6,314 bases of DNA from Methanosphaera sp. rholeuAM130 (GTDB lineage Archaea > Methanobacteriota > Methanobacteria > Methanobacteriales > Methanobacteriaceae): the NCBI GenBank assembly GCA_003266065.1, contig MUZY01000203.1, positions 8,406 through 14,719 on the forward strand, given 5' to 3'. Position 1 is the stretch's first letter. Each line of letters starts with the position of its first letter. Made by a program: the position numbers and the translations under genes. Positions 1-5,772 of this stretch are shown here, one piece after another. A model generated the notes under the pieces. The model was not told the origin of the DNA. It made no database searches and was given only the letters and a program-made list of their open reading frames with translations.

Positions 1-2762
1 CAACAACCGGCAGTACCAAATACACAAAGGCATTTGTTTATGATACGAGTAAGACTTTGAAGTATTTTGCAGTTAAAGAAAACGGCGAATGTGGTGCAGT
101 TCTATCCATGAAGCTTAGTGAAGGCTCAACGCCATACATTGTATACAAGACGCCGATAACTAATCAGGCACAAGAAGTATACATTTCATATACCTTACCC
201 ACAACCAGTATATACTATACAATTGACGGCAGCACGCCAACAACCAGCAGCACCAAGTATAATGCACCCATAAAGATAAATAACTATACTGACCTACGAT
301 TTATATCAGTATACGGATCAATAACCAGCAACGTCTATAGTTATCGTATGAATGCGGTTAAACCTGTAGTAACAATTAAAAACATTACTGATGTACGGGA
401 CAACTATCAGAACATAACGGTAAAAATAAACAAGGCAGGTACAATCTACTATACAAGAAACGGGTCAATACCGAATACTAGCAGTAACACATGGACTAAC
501 AACACAAAGGTAATGATATCAATAAAAACACAGGTAAGAGCAATACTAATAGATAACGAAGGATTCACATCAACTGTAACATTTTACCAGCCACCGAAGG
601 TAATCACACCACCTATAACGGCAATAAGACCACTGACAACACTGGAAAACAACAAACAAAGAATACAATTCAGCATAAACAAACTAAACTGCACAGTATA
701 CTATACAACAGACGGTACAAATCCAAACAATAGTTCAACAGTAAAAACAGCCAAAAACAATGATAAAATATACCTAAACAAAAACACACGACTAAAATAC
801 TACACGCAGGATGATATTCAGCTTTACAAATCAAAAGTATTCAATTACACACCAGTACAGCACCCGGATGAGCGACCAACAATCACCATAATAAACGCAA
901 GTAACATCTGGAGCAATGGACAGCAGAAAATAATCATACAATCCAATCAGCCAGGAAAATTTAACATAACAAAATACAACCAGACACAAGCACCAACAGA
1001 AACACTAAACAACTACGGAAGCTACACAACAGATACCAATACTAAAATAGAAATATACACACAGTATAACACTAAATACTCCAAGACAATCGAGTATCAT
1101 CCAATTAATGGGTCTAAAACTGTTATGAGATATAATTATACTGTGAATTTTTCAAATATTACTCAGTATGAGTATATTTTCTTTACAGTAGGAAATACTG
1201 AATATAAATATCATATGTATAACTCTAATTTAAATAATTATATATTTTTAAGTTTTTCTAATTATACTGTTACAACTAGTACTGTAGACTTTGCTAATGT
1301 TGAAGGTTGCATCATACATAAATCAGACATCTTAAGTGTTAAATTTAAGGTAAAAGAGTACGGAGAAATAAATTATGTTAATGTTATCTTTAAATCTTTT
1401 ACTTCTAAATATGAGAATATAATATTATATTCAAATGATTTAAAATTATTTACAATTACATTAGAGAAAAAACGAATTAAAAAGGAACAAGTAGAAACCA
1501 TATTCCAAACAAACTCAAACCTGTTTATTAAAAATGAAACATTAACATTTAAACCAAAAGAAGTATATGGATGTGGACAATATGATGTACTACAAACATA
1601 TTTATTAACAAATCAAGCGATGACTACAGAATACGTTAACCAATCAATAAATTATTTTAAAAATCGTGACCCTAACCTAGATTTATTTAGGATAACACCT
1701 CAAGACAGAACAATACTCACAGCAATAATGACATTATGGCAATATGATCAATATGCAAACTACTTGACATATGTATATAACCTAACAGCCATTAGAAGTG
1801 ATGAAACATTAATCATCACAGGAATAAACTATGATCGGGTAAACTATATACAATATAATGACTTGAAAATGGGATTAGTAACGACGGGAAATGCTACGAA
1901 TAAATATTTGTTTAATATGCAATCCACGGCAAGATTACCTGAAATAGCAAGGATATCATTAAACTTAATAAAGGAAAAATTAGGAAGAACCGTTGCTACA
2001 ATGTTTTTAAATTTAGATAAAAACTCAAAAGTATACCGAATTATTAACAATCAAACGAAAACAATAAAGATATGTTCTGAAGATTTGGAGAACATATATG
2101 TATTATTTAATGTAGAAACAGGAATAGTGGAGACGATAATCTCTTTAGATAATTGTATTTATAATGGTGCAATATCATCTCCTTTAATAGAATATAATGA
2201 TACAGAAAACAACAGTAAAAACATTAAAAAATCATCAACTATGGAATGTTTTGAAGATAATTGTAATGATAATATGCTAAATAATTCTCATTCATTAATA
2301 GGATTCTCTTCAGATAGTGGATGGGCAATAATAGAAAATGCTGTGGGTGGATTTTTAGCAGGAGCAGGTGTATCGATTCTAATAGGAGTAACTTCACCTG
2401 AATCTGAAATATTGATTGCTGCAGGTGTTTTAATTGGTTCTGGGATATTTATATTAGCTGATTCTCATGGATTATTCTCTGGACATGCTACTTCTGAAGA
2501 TATTCTTAATTTTCAGATTGATCTTACTATATTAGCTGTTGACCCAGCAATTACTGGTGTAGCTACTGTTGTTGTAAAGAATGCATTTCTTAAAGTTACT
2601 GGTGAAGAATTATTCAAAATTAGTGAGTTGGAAACATCACAGGAGATTAGAAACTTTTTAACGACAATGGATGAAATTAGAAATGGACTTATGGGCTGGG
2701 TTAGAGACAAGATTGAAGGATATGTATTTGAAAAAACATATGACAACTTAACAAGTTTGTGA
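1..2762 (+). CDS. Adhesin-like surface protein with chitobiase-type repeats (5' partial)
   Basis: The reading frame is open from the left edge (first full codon at 3) to TGA at 2760-2762, so the true start lies outside the window. The TTG at 57 is internal: the codons before it continue a repeat unit. Order of parts by nucleotide: repeats with YYT-DG-P-SS cores (3-1109); a divergent Tyr/Asn-rich, beta-looking region (about 1110-1550); a domain opening with YGCGQYDV (1566-1589) and running to about 2180; a polar Asn/Ser/Lys/Cys linker (about 2190-2300); two Gly-rich hydrophobic helices (2340-2393 and 2409-2459) separated by TSPESE; and a mixed-charge tail to 2759. More than twenty N-X-S/T sequons suit an exported, N-glycosylated archaeal protein. 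The family role, adhesion or cell-surface contact, is inferred from architecture. The signal peptide would be off-window. No sortase-type or other C-terminal anchor is visible. The tail is not a domain I recognise. Base composition is mosaic along the gene (see findings). Confidence 0.88.
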   Translation, partial: TTGSTKYTKAFVYDTSKTLKYFAVKENGECGAVLSMKLSEGSTPYIVYKTPITNQAQEVYISYTLPTTSIYYTIDGSTPTTSSTKYNAPIKINNYTDLRFISVYGSITSNVYSYRMNAVKPVVTIKNITDVRDNYQNITVKINKAGTIYYTRNGSIPNTSSNTWTNNTKVMISIKTQVRAILIDNEGFTSTVTFYQPPKVITPPITAIRPLTTLENNKQRIQFSINKLNCTVYYTTDGTNPNNSSTVKTAKNNDKIYLNKNTRLKYYTQDDIQLYKSKVFNYTPVQHPDERPTITIINASNIWSNGQQKIIIQSNQPGKFNITKYNQTQAPTETLNNYGSYTTDTNTKIEIYTQYNTKYSKTIEYHPINGSKTVMRYNYTVNFSNITQYEYIFFTVGNTEYKYHMYNSNLNNYIFLSFSNYTVTTSTVDFANVEGCIIHKSDILSVKFKVKEYGEINYVNVIFKSFTSKYENIILYSNDLKLFTITLEKKRIKKEQVETIFQTNSNLFIKNETLTFKPKEVYGCGQYDVLQTYLLTNQAMTTEYVNQSINYFKNRDPNLDLFRITPQDRTILTAIMTLWQYDQYANYLTYVYNLTAIRSDETLIITGINYDRVNYIQYNDLKMGLVTTGNATNKYLFNMQSTARLPEIARISLNLIKEKLGRTVATMFLNLDKNSKVYRIINNQTKTIKICSEDLENIYVLFNVETGIVETIISLDNCIYNGAISSPLIEYNDTENNSKNIKKSSTMECFEDNCNDNMLNNSHSLIGFSSDSGWAIIENAVGGFLAGAGVSILIGVTSPESEILIAAGVLIGSGIFILADSHGLFSGHATSEDILNFQIDLTILAVDPAITGVATVVVKNAFLKVTGEELFKISELETSQEIRNFLTTMDEIRNGLMGWVRDKIEGYVFEKTYDNLTSL
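3..1109 (+). repeat. Tandem chitobiase/hexosaminidase C-terminal-like protein repeats
   Basis: These are protein-level repeats of roughly 75-85 residues, too diverged to be DNA repeats. The end of unit 1 is at 3-128. Units 2, 3 and 4 (about 129-350, 351-590 and 591-858) have cores IYYTIDGSTPTTSS (210-251), IYYTRNGSIPNTSS (444-485) and VYYTTDGTNPNNSS (696-737), spaced 78 and 84 residues apart. Unit 5 (about 859-1109) is degenerate and has lost the YYT-DG core. The YYTxDGxxP signature is typical of the small Ig/Fn3-like CHB_HEX_C-type domain found as spacers in surface proteins and glycosidases. A stalk or ligand-binding role is an inference. Confidence 0.75.
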
Positions 2763-2767
2763 TTATA
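2759..2767 (+). promoter_or_regulatory. Ribosome site overlapping the upstream stop codon
   Basis: GTGAT at 2759-2763 matches part of the GGAGGTGAT consensus and spans the TGA stop of the surface-protein gene, four bases before ATG 2768. This would let ribosomes finishing gene 1 restart on gene 2. The match is short (five bases), so the assignment is tentative; a GTG start at 2759 is the alternative. Confidence 0.4.
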
Positions 2768-3475
2768 ATGAATTGGATACTCTTATTTCTATTTAATATT
2801 TTGTTCTGGGGAATAATATTCATATTACTTATTGAAAAAGGCATATTATATAAGTTACCTTTATTTAATGATGGATATACTATAGTTAACAAGAAAGATT
2901 TGGAAAATGATGATGTTGATTTTATGATTTATCATAAAAATAACTCATTATCTTTTCTTAGAAAAAGACAATTTGATGAAAATGAGTATATGAAATTGTT
3001 AAATGATAAGGGAATAATCTTTTTTAAATTTATTGAAGCGTTATTCTATTTTTTAATATTTGCACCATGCATAATATTGTTTCCCAATATCTTCTTGACT
3101 AATGCATTTATTGTTTTTATTCTAATAATAGTATACGATGCTTTCATGATTTTACTTCGATTTAGATTATCTGATGAATCAATAAGTAACATTAAAACAC
3201 CAAAGAAATTTAGTTATATAGGATATATGGTTTATTTTAATAGAATAAATGAGATTGCTAGTTTATTCATATTAATCCCATGTTGTAAAGGTAATTATTT
3301 GGCTATTATCTTATTTATAGTGGTACTAACAAAAATGCATTTTAATTTATTTGCAGATATATTTGATAAGCATTTCAATTTGAAACTATTGAATGAAAAA
3401 CATATTAAGAAACTAATTCAAATAGAGAAATATTTTACATTATTAATGTTGCTATTATCATTCAATTTAATATGA
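2768..3475 (+). CDS. Small polytopic membrane protein of unknown function
   Basis: A 235-residue protein is read from ATG 2768. An in-frame GTG at 2759 overlaps the stop of the upstream gene (GTGA) and would add three residues. I prefer the ATG because GTGAT at 2759-2763, which includes the upstream stop codon, can pair with the archaeal anti-Shine-Dalgarno; the GTG itself has no ribosome site. The N-terminus is a clear membrane segment (residues about 3-22). A polar, charged section follows (about 34-84). Hydrophobic segments then lie at about 87-107, 109-131, 164-173, 177-191 and 223-235, giving roughly five or six passes. I recognise no catalytic motif and no family. The 5-base spacing and apparent translational coupling suggest it works with the surface protein, for example as an anchor, a processing partner or an immunity-like protein; this is speculation. 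It is T-rich, like the 3' end of gene 1. Confidence 0.75.
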   Translation: MNWILLFLFNILFWGIIFILLIEKGILYKLPLFNDGYTIVNKKDLENDDVDFMIYHKNNSLSFLRKRQFDENEYMKLLNDKGIIFFKFIEALFYFLIFAPCIILFPNIFLTNAFIVFILIIVYDAFMILLRFRLSDESISNIKTPKKFSYIGYMVYFNRINEIASLFILIPCCKGNYLAIILFIVVLTKMHFNLFADIFDKHFNLKLLNEKHIKKLIQIEKYFTLLMLLLSFNLI

Positions 3476-3629
3476 TTGGATATAAATTGTATCATTTAAT
3501 CAATAAAAAAGTTTCATTTAATTCAGTAATTGGGTTGAAAGGATTAACATGGGTTTTTTAATATGGGTAATCTGATTATAGGGAGCATAATATTTTATGT
3601 TTTCTAAAAAGAAGTTGGAAGGGGGTTAT

Positions 3630-3927
3630 ATGGAGTTACTATTAAGCAGAGAATATAATAAATTGTTAAAATCAAGGGATTATGGGCATAGAATAAAAAT
3701 TCCAGAAATATATGAGATAAAAATATTATTTAAGTGGAAATTATTCCAATTAAAAATGGGCAAATGTTTAAGGCAAATTTCACTTATGAAGCACAAAAAT
3801 ATCCACTGGATTTAGATAAGGACAAAGTTAGGGGTATTGATCTTGGAGTAAATAATTTTACAACAATAGTTACAACCGAAGACGCCATGCATCGTAGACG
3901 GGAAAAAATTAAAAAATCAAATAGGCA
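3630..3927 (+). pseudogene. tnpB: tnpB (IS200/IS605-type OrfB) remnant, frameshifted and truncated
   Basis: Two overlapping frames together read like part of a TnpB protein, the RNA-guided nuclease encoded by IS200/IS605 elements. Frame one starts at ATG 3630 behind a strong purine-rich ribosome site (GGAAGGGGG, 3617-3625) and gives GHRIKIPEIYEIKILFK. Frame two picks up near 3734 with VEIIPIKNGQMFKANFTYE and then KVRGIDLGVNNFTTIVTT, the RuvC-I block with its catalytic Asp at 3839-3841. The frame is lost between about 3720 and 3735 (equivalent to one base missing or two extra). After RuvC-I only about 16 residues remain (including HRRREKIKKSNR, perhaps the basic K/R-SNR segment of TnpB) before the inverted repeat of another element begins at 3928. 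The N-terminal half, RuvC-II/III and the zinc ribbon are absent, so it cannot encode a working nuclease. Confidence 0.72.
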
Positions 3928-3944
3928 GTGTCCCAAATGCAGTC
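3928..3944 (+). repeat. Terminal inverted repeat, transposase 3' side
   Basis: Sequence GTGTCCCAAATGCAGTC. It pairs with 4382-4398 at 15 of 17 positions, and weaker similarity continues about 11 bp inward (6 of 11). Read in the + frame of the tnpB remnant, it translates as CPKCS, which imitates a zinc knuckle by accident. Confidence 0.7.
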
Positions 3945-3951
3945 GGACTTC

Positions 3952-4353
3952 CTATAAATTTAATATTTTTTCAGTGGGTTGTATTACAAAGACTGGTAAG
4001 ATAAAATCTTTTTTTCCTAAATATACTCTATAATTCCATCTGGATCTATTAGCCCTCATTTTTCTATCAACACCCTTATCTATTCTATAATGTTTCTTTA
4101 AGTTATTACCACATGTAACATTGAAAAATAATTCGACTAAATTATTTGTACTGGGTATTTCATTATTTCCAATGTGTTTAGTTAATTTATCAAATTTTTT
4201 ATCTATTTTGTCAAGGGCATCGACTATAGAATCGGGTAATTTATCTTTCTCTTCTTTTAATCTGTTTAATCTATTTTTGGCTGTTTTAAGAGTTTTTGAT
4301 TTGAATATTGAGGATATTTTATCCATATATTTATTTAGTTCTATCAGATAATG
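3952..4353 (-). pseudogene. DDE-type transposase, C-terminal fragment
   Basis: On the minus strand the frame is open from a stop at 4354-4356 down to TAG at 3952-3954. The first ATG is at 4324-4326 (124 residues), but the nine codons before it (HYLIELNKY) fit the same protein, so the ATG is probably not a real start. The fragment begins with a basic helical segment rich in Lys/Leu/Asp. It then has IPSTNNLVELFF, which resembles the block carrying the last catalytic acid of DDE transposases (candidate Glu65, 4132-4134). A basic stretch with KKHYRIDKG and RSRWNYRV follows. The N-terminal DNA-binding part and the first two catalytic Asp residues are missing, so it cannot be active on its own. The stop lies 7 bp from the left inverted repeat. 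The family assignment is from motif shape only. Confidence 0.65.
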
Positions 4354-4381
4354 TTATATGGTTTACAGACATCAAAATTCA

Positions 4382-4398
4382 GACTGTATTTTGGACAC
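4382..4398 (-). repeat. Terminal inverted repeat, transposase 5' side
   Basis: On the minus strand this reads GTGTCCAAAATACAGTC, the partner of the repeat at 3928-3944. The two differ at two positions. It marks the original upstream end of the transposase gene. Confidence 0.7.
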
Positions 4399-4684
4399 GC
4401 CCATGTTTGTCATTATTTGTTTTGAACAAAGGTGAAAATTTAGTTTTCAATGCAATATGGATTTGGCCCGGGTTTTAATTCTTAGTAATAAGAAGAAAGG
4501 GTGGCTGTATTGTTTATTGTTTTACTTGCTTTAGGGTGAAAATTGAGTATTTATCAGTTACATGTTTTTATGGAAGTTTTTTTCCTTCTTAACTTTATAT
4601 GGGTAATACTTTTTTTTGTCTTATAATTATTTTTGCCAAGTCTCTGCATAGAAAAGGGATAAAATAAAATATTACCTTAAACAT
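4399..4684. other. Gene-free intergenic stretch
   Basis: No frame of useful length, RNA gene or CRISPR-like repeat is visible between the right end of the deleted IS and the hypE promoter. What can be seen is a 15-bp palindrome TTTGTTTTGAACAAA (4416-4430), two copies of GGTGAAAATT (4431-4440 and 4535-4544) and two oligo-T runs (4577-4583 and 4610-4617). These features are weak enough to be chance in AT-rich DNA. The + frame at 4401-4477 does not resume the TnpB reading. Confidence 0.6.
4577..4617 (+). terminator. Possible archaeal oligo-T terminator
   Basis: Two runs, T7 (4577-4583) and T8 (4610-4617), lie on the non-template strand upstream of the hypE promoter. Archaeal RNA polymerase terminates at such tracts without needing a hairpin. 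Here they would insulate hypE from read-through out of the mobile-element debris. A shorter T6 at 3554-3559 could serve the same purpose for the membrane-protein gene that ends at 3475. Confidence 0.3.
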
Positions 4685-4686
4685 AT

Positions 4687-4722
4687 CTATAAATTAATAT
4701 ATAACATAACATAATGGAAGGA
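4687..4722 (+). promoter_or_regulatory. hypE promoter (TATA box) and ribosome site
   Basis: CTATAAATT at 4687-4695 is a good archaeal TATA box candidate, with a second TATA-like run ATATATAA at 4697-4704. GGAAGGA at 4716-4722 lies seven bases before ATG 4730 and serves as the ribosome site, supporting that start. Transcription is expected roughly 25 bases downstream of the TATA centre, which would give a very short leader or place the start close to the ribosome site. The TATA box may therefore instead lie further upstream, in the AT-rich stretch around 4660-4677. Confidence 0.45.
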
Positions 4723-4729
4723 TTTATTA

Positions 4730-5758
4730 ATGGCATATAATGATGATAAAATTAATATGGTTCATGGAGCTGGCGGAGAAGTAATGCAGGATATGATATC
4801 TGATATCATATTGGGAAATATTTCAAAAACCAGCGTAAATGGTGGAATAGGATTAGAATCTTTGGATGATAGTGCTACAATACCACTTGACGATGAACAC
4901 GTTGTGGTGACAACCATCGACAGTCACACAGTACAGCCCTTATTTTTCCCGGGGGGAGACATTGGTCGTATATCGGCTGCAGGAACATTAAACGATATAT
5001 CTGTAATGGGAGTAAAGCCGGTCTCATTAAGCAATGCAATGGTTATAAGTGAAGGATTTGAAAGAGAAGACTTGGAAAAAATAATCAAATCCATGAATGA
5101 AACCTGTCAAGAGGTGGATGCGGCAATCATAACTGGAGATACAAAGGTAATAGACAGTGATAAGCTGGACAGTATGATTATCACAACAGCAGGTATAGGA
5201 ATTGGACGTAAAGACGAAGTTGTAAGAGACTCCGGATTGGAAGTTGGAGATAAAGTAATACTTACCGGTAGTGTAGGAGACCATGGAATGGCTATAATGT
5301 CAAAACGTGAAGGATTCGGTTATGAAACGGAACTCAAATCAGACGTGGCGCCAGTATGGGGTATGGTTGAAGCGGCTAAAAATGTAGGAACAATAACCGC
5401 AATGAAAGATCCGACACGTGGTGGAATAGCAAACGCATTAAATGAAATGGCAACAAAGGCTTCTGTTGGAATGTATCTTGATGAAGAACGGATTCCTGTA
5501 AAACCGGAAGTGGAAGCGGTTTCAGACATGCTCGGTATCGATCCATTTGAAGTGGCCAACGAAGGTAAAATAGTAATGGGCGTAAAAGCTGATACGGCGG
5601 AAGATGTACTTCAGGCAATACAGAAAACCAAGTACGGAAAAGATGCACAAATCATAGGTGAAGTTGTTGAAGGAAAACGCGTCATCATGGAAACCGTCAT
5701 AGGCGGTGAAAGATTGATAGAACCTCCAATAGCCGATCCTGTTCCTAGAGTGTGTTAA
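4730..5758 (+). CDS. hypE: Hydrogenase expression/formation protein HypE
   Basis: HypE acts in the cytoplasm in [NiFe]-hydrogenase maturation. HypF carbamoylates its C-terminal cysteine, and HypE uses ATP to dehydrate the product to a thiocyanate, which supplies the CN ligand of the active-site iron through HypC-HypD. The protein has 342 residues, normal for the family. Visible features are MVHGAGGEVMQDMI near the N-terminus, DDSA (46-49), TIDSH (62-66), GRISAAGTLNDISVMG (79-94), GDTKV (136-140), DHGMAIM (184-190), DPTRGG (227-232), ANEGK (276-280) and the terminal PRVC with the acceptor Cys342. This is the AIR-synthase-like fold: an N-terminal ATP-binding domain of about 35-155 and a C-terminal domain of about 170-320. 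The start is ATG 4730, behind GGAAGGA. No other hyp or hydrogenase gene lies in the window. In a hydrogen-dependent methanogen it would serve the hydrogenases that feed methanogenesis (inference). Confidence 0.96.
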   Translation: MAYNDDKINMVHGAGGEVMQDMISDIILGNISKTSVNGGIGLESLDDSATIPLDDEHVVVTTIDSHTVQPLFFPGGDIGRISAAGTLNDISVMGVKPVSLSNAMVISEGFEREDLEKIIKSMNETCQEVDAAIITGDTKVIDSDKLDSMIITTAGIGIGRKDEVVRDSGLEVGDKVILTGSVGDHGMAIMSKREGFGYETELKSDVAPVWGMVEAAKNVGTITAMKDPTRGGIANALNEMATKASVGMYLDEERIPVKPEVEAVSDMLGIDPFEVANEGKIVMGVKADTAEDVLQAIQKTKYGKDAQIIGEVVEGKRVIMETVIGGERLIEPPIADPVPRVC

Positions 5759-5760
5759 CG

Positions 5761-5766
5761 GGAGGT
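5761..5766 (+). promoter_or_regulatory. Strong ribosome binding site of the RDD gene
   Basis: GGAGGT lies six bases before ATG 5773, within the 14-bp hypE-RDD gap. It is the best anti-Shine-Dalgarno match in the window and fixes the start of a gene whose end is off-window. Confidence 0.8.
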
Positions 5767-5772
5767 AATTTC

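Larger units (their letters stand above)
3928..4398 (-). mobile_element. Internally deleted insertion sequence with both inverted repeats
   Basis: A 471-bp element is bounded by GTGTCCCAAATGCAGTC (3928-3944) and the inverted copy GACTGTATTTTGGACAC (4382-4398), which match at 15 of 17 positions. A single broken transposase frame fills the space between them on the minus strand, with its stop only 7 bp inside the left repeat; this is the usual compact layout of an insertion sequence. The 5' part of the transposase has been lost, leaving about 27 bp between the right repeat and the open frame. I see no convincing target-site duplication. The IS family is unassigned. Its left end abuts the tnpB remnant, so it probably inserted into or next to that older element. 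Confidence 0.72.

Noticed and set aside
57..59. TTG as the start of the surface-protein gene
   Set aside because: Codons 3-56 are open in the same frame and encode the end of a repeat unit (TTGSTKYTKAF...), so the gene simply runs in from the left.
1844..2892. Minus-strand open frames at 1844-2050, 2513-2746 and 2701-2892
   Set aside because: They lie opposite the surface-protein and membrane-protein genes, with no ribosome sites or recognisable products.
3597..3629. ATG 3597 as start of the tnpB remnant
   Set aside because: It has no ribosome site, and the added residues do not look like TnpB. ATG 3630 sits right behind GGAAGGGGG.
3926..3946. A CPKC zinc-knuckle-like motif in the + frame after the RuvC-I block, looking like the TnpB zinc ribbon
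   Set aside because: These bases are the left inverted repeat of the deleted IS (3928-3944), so the motif is read through an element end. It lacks the second Cys pair of a real TnpB ribbon.
4121..4351. Open + strand frame of 76 codons
   Set aside because: It lies antisense to the transposase fragment, which has recognisable motifs; the + translation is only a hydrophobic shadow.
4416..4544. The 15-bp palindrome at 4416-4430 and the GGTGAAAATT pair at 4431 and 4535, considered as an operator or RNA element
   Set aside because: They are short, AT-rich, not positioned at the hypE promoter, and show no conserved structure I recognise.
3561..4607. An 11-bp direct repeat ATATGGGTAAT at 3561-3571 and 4597-4607 flanking the mobile-element region
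   Set aside because: One such 11-mer is expected by chance in AT-rich DNA of this length, and the flanks do not extend the match, so it is not evidence for a target duplication.
5027..5648. Minus-strand open frames inside hypE
   Set aside because: hypE is unmistakable on +; the reverse translations resemble no protein.
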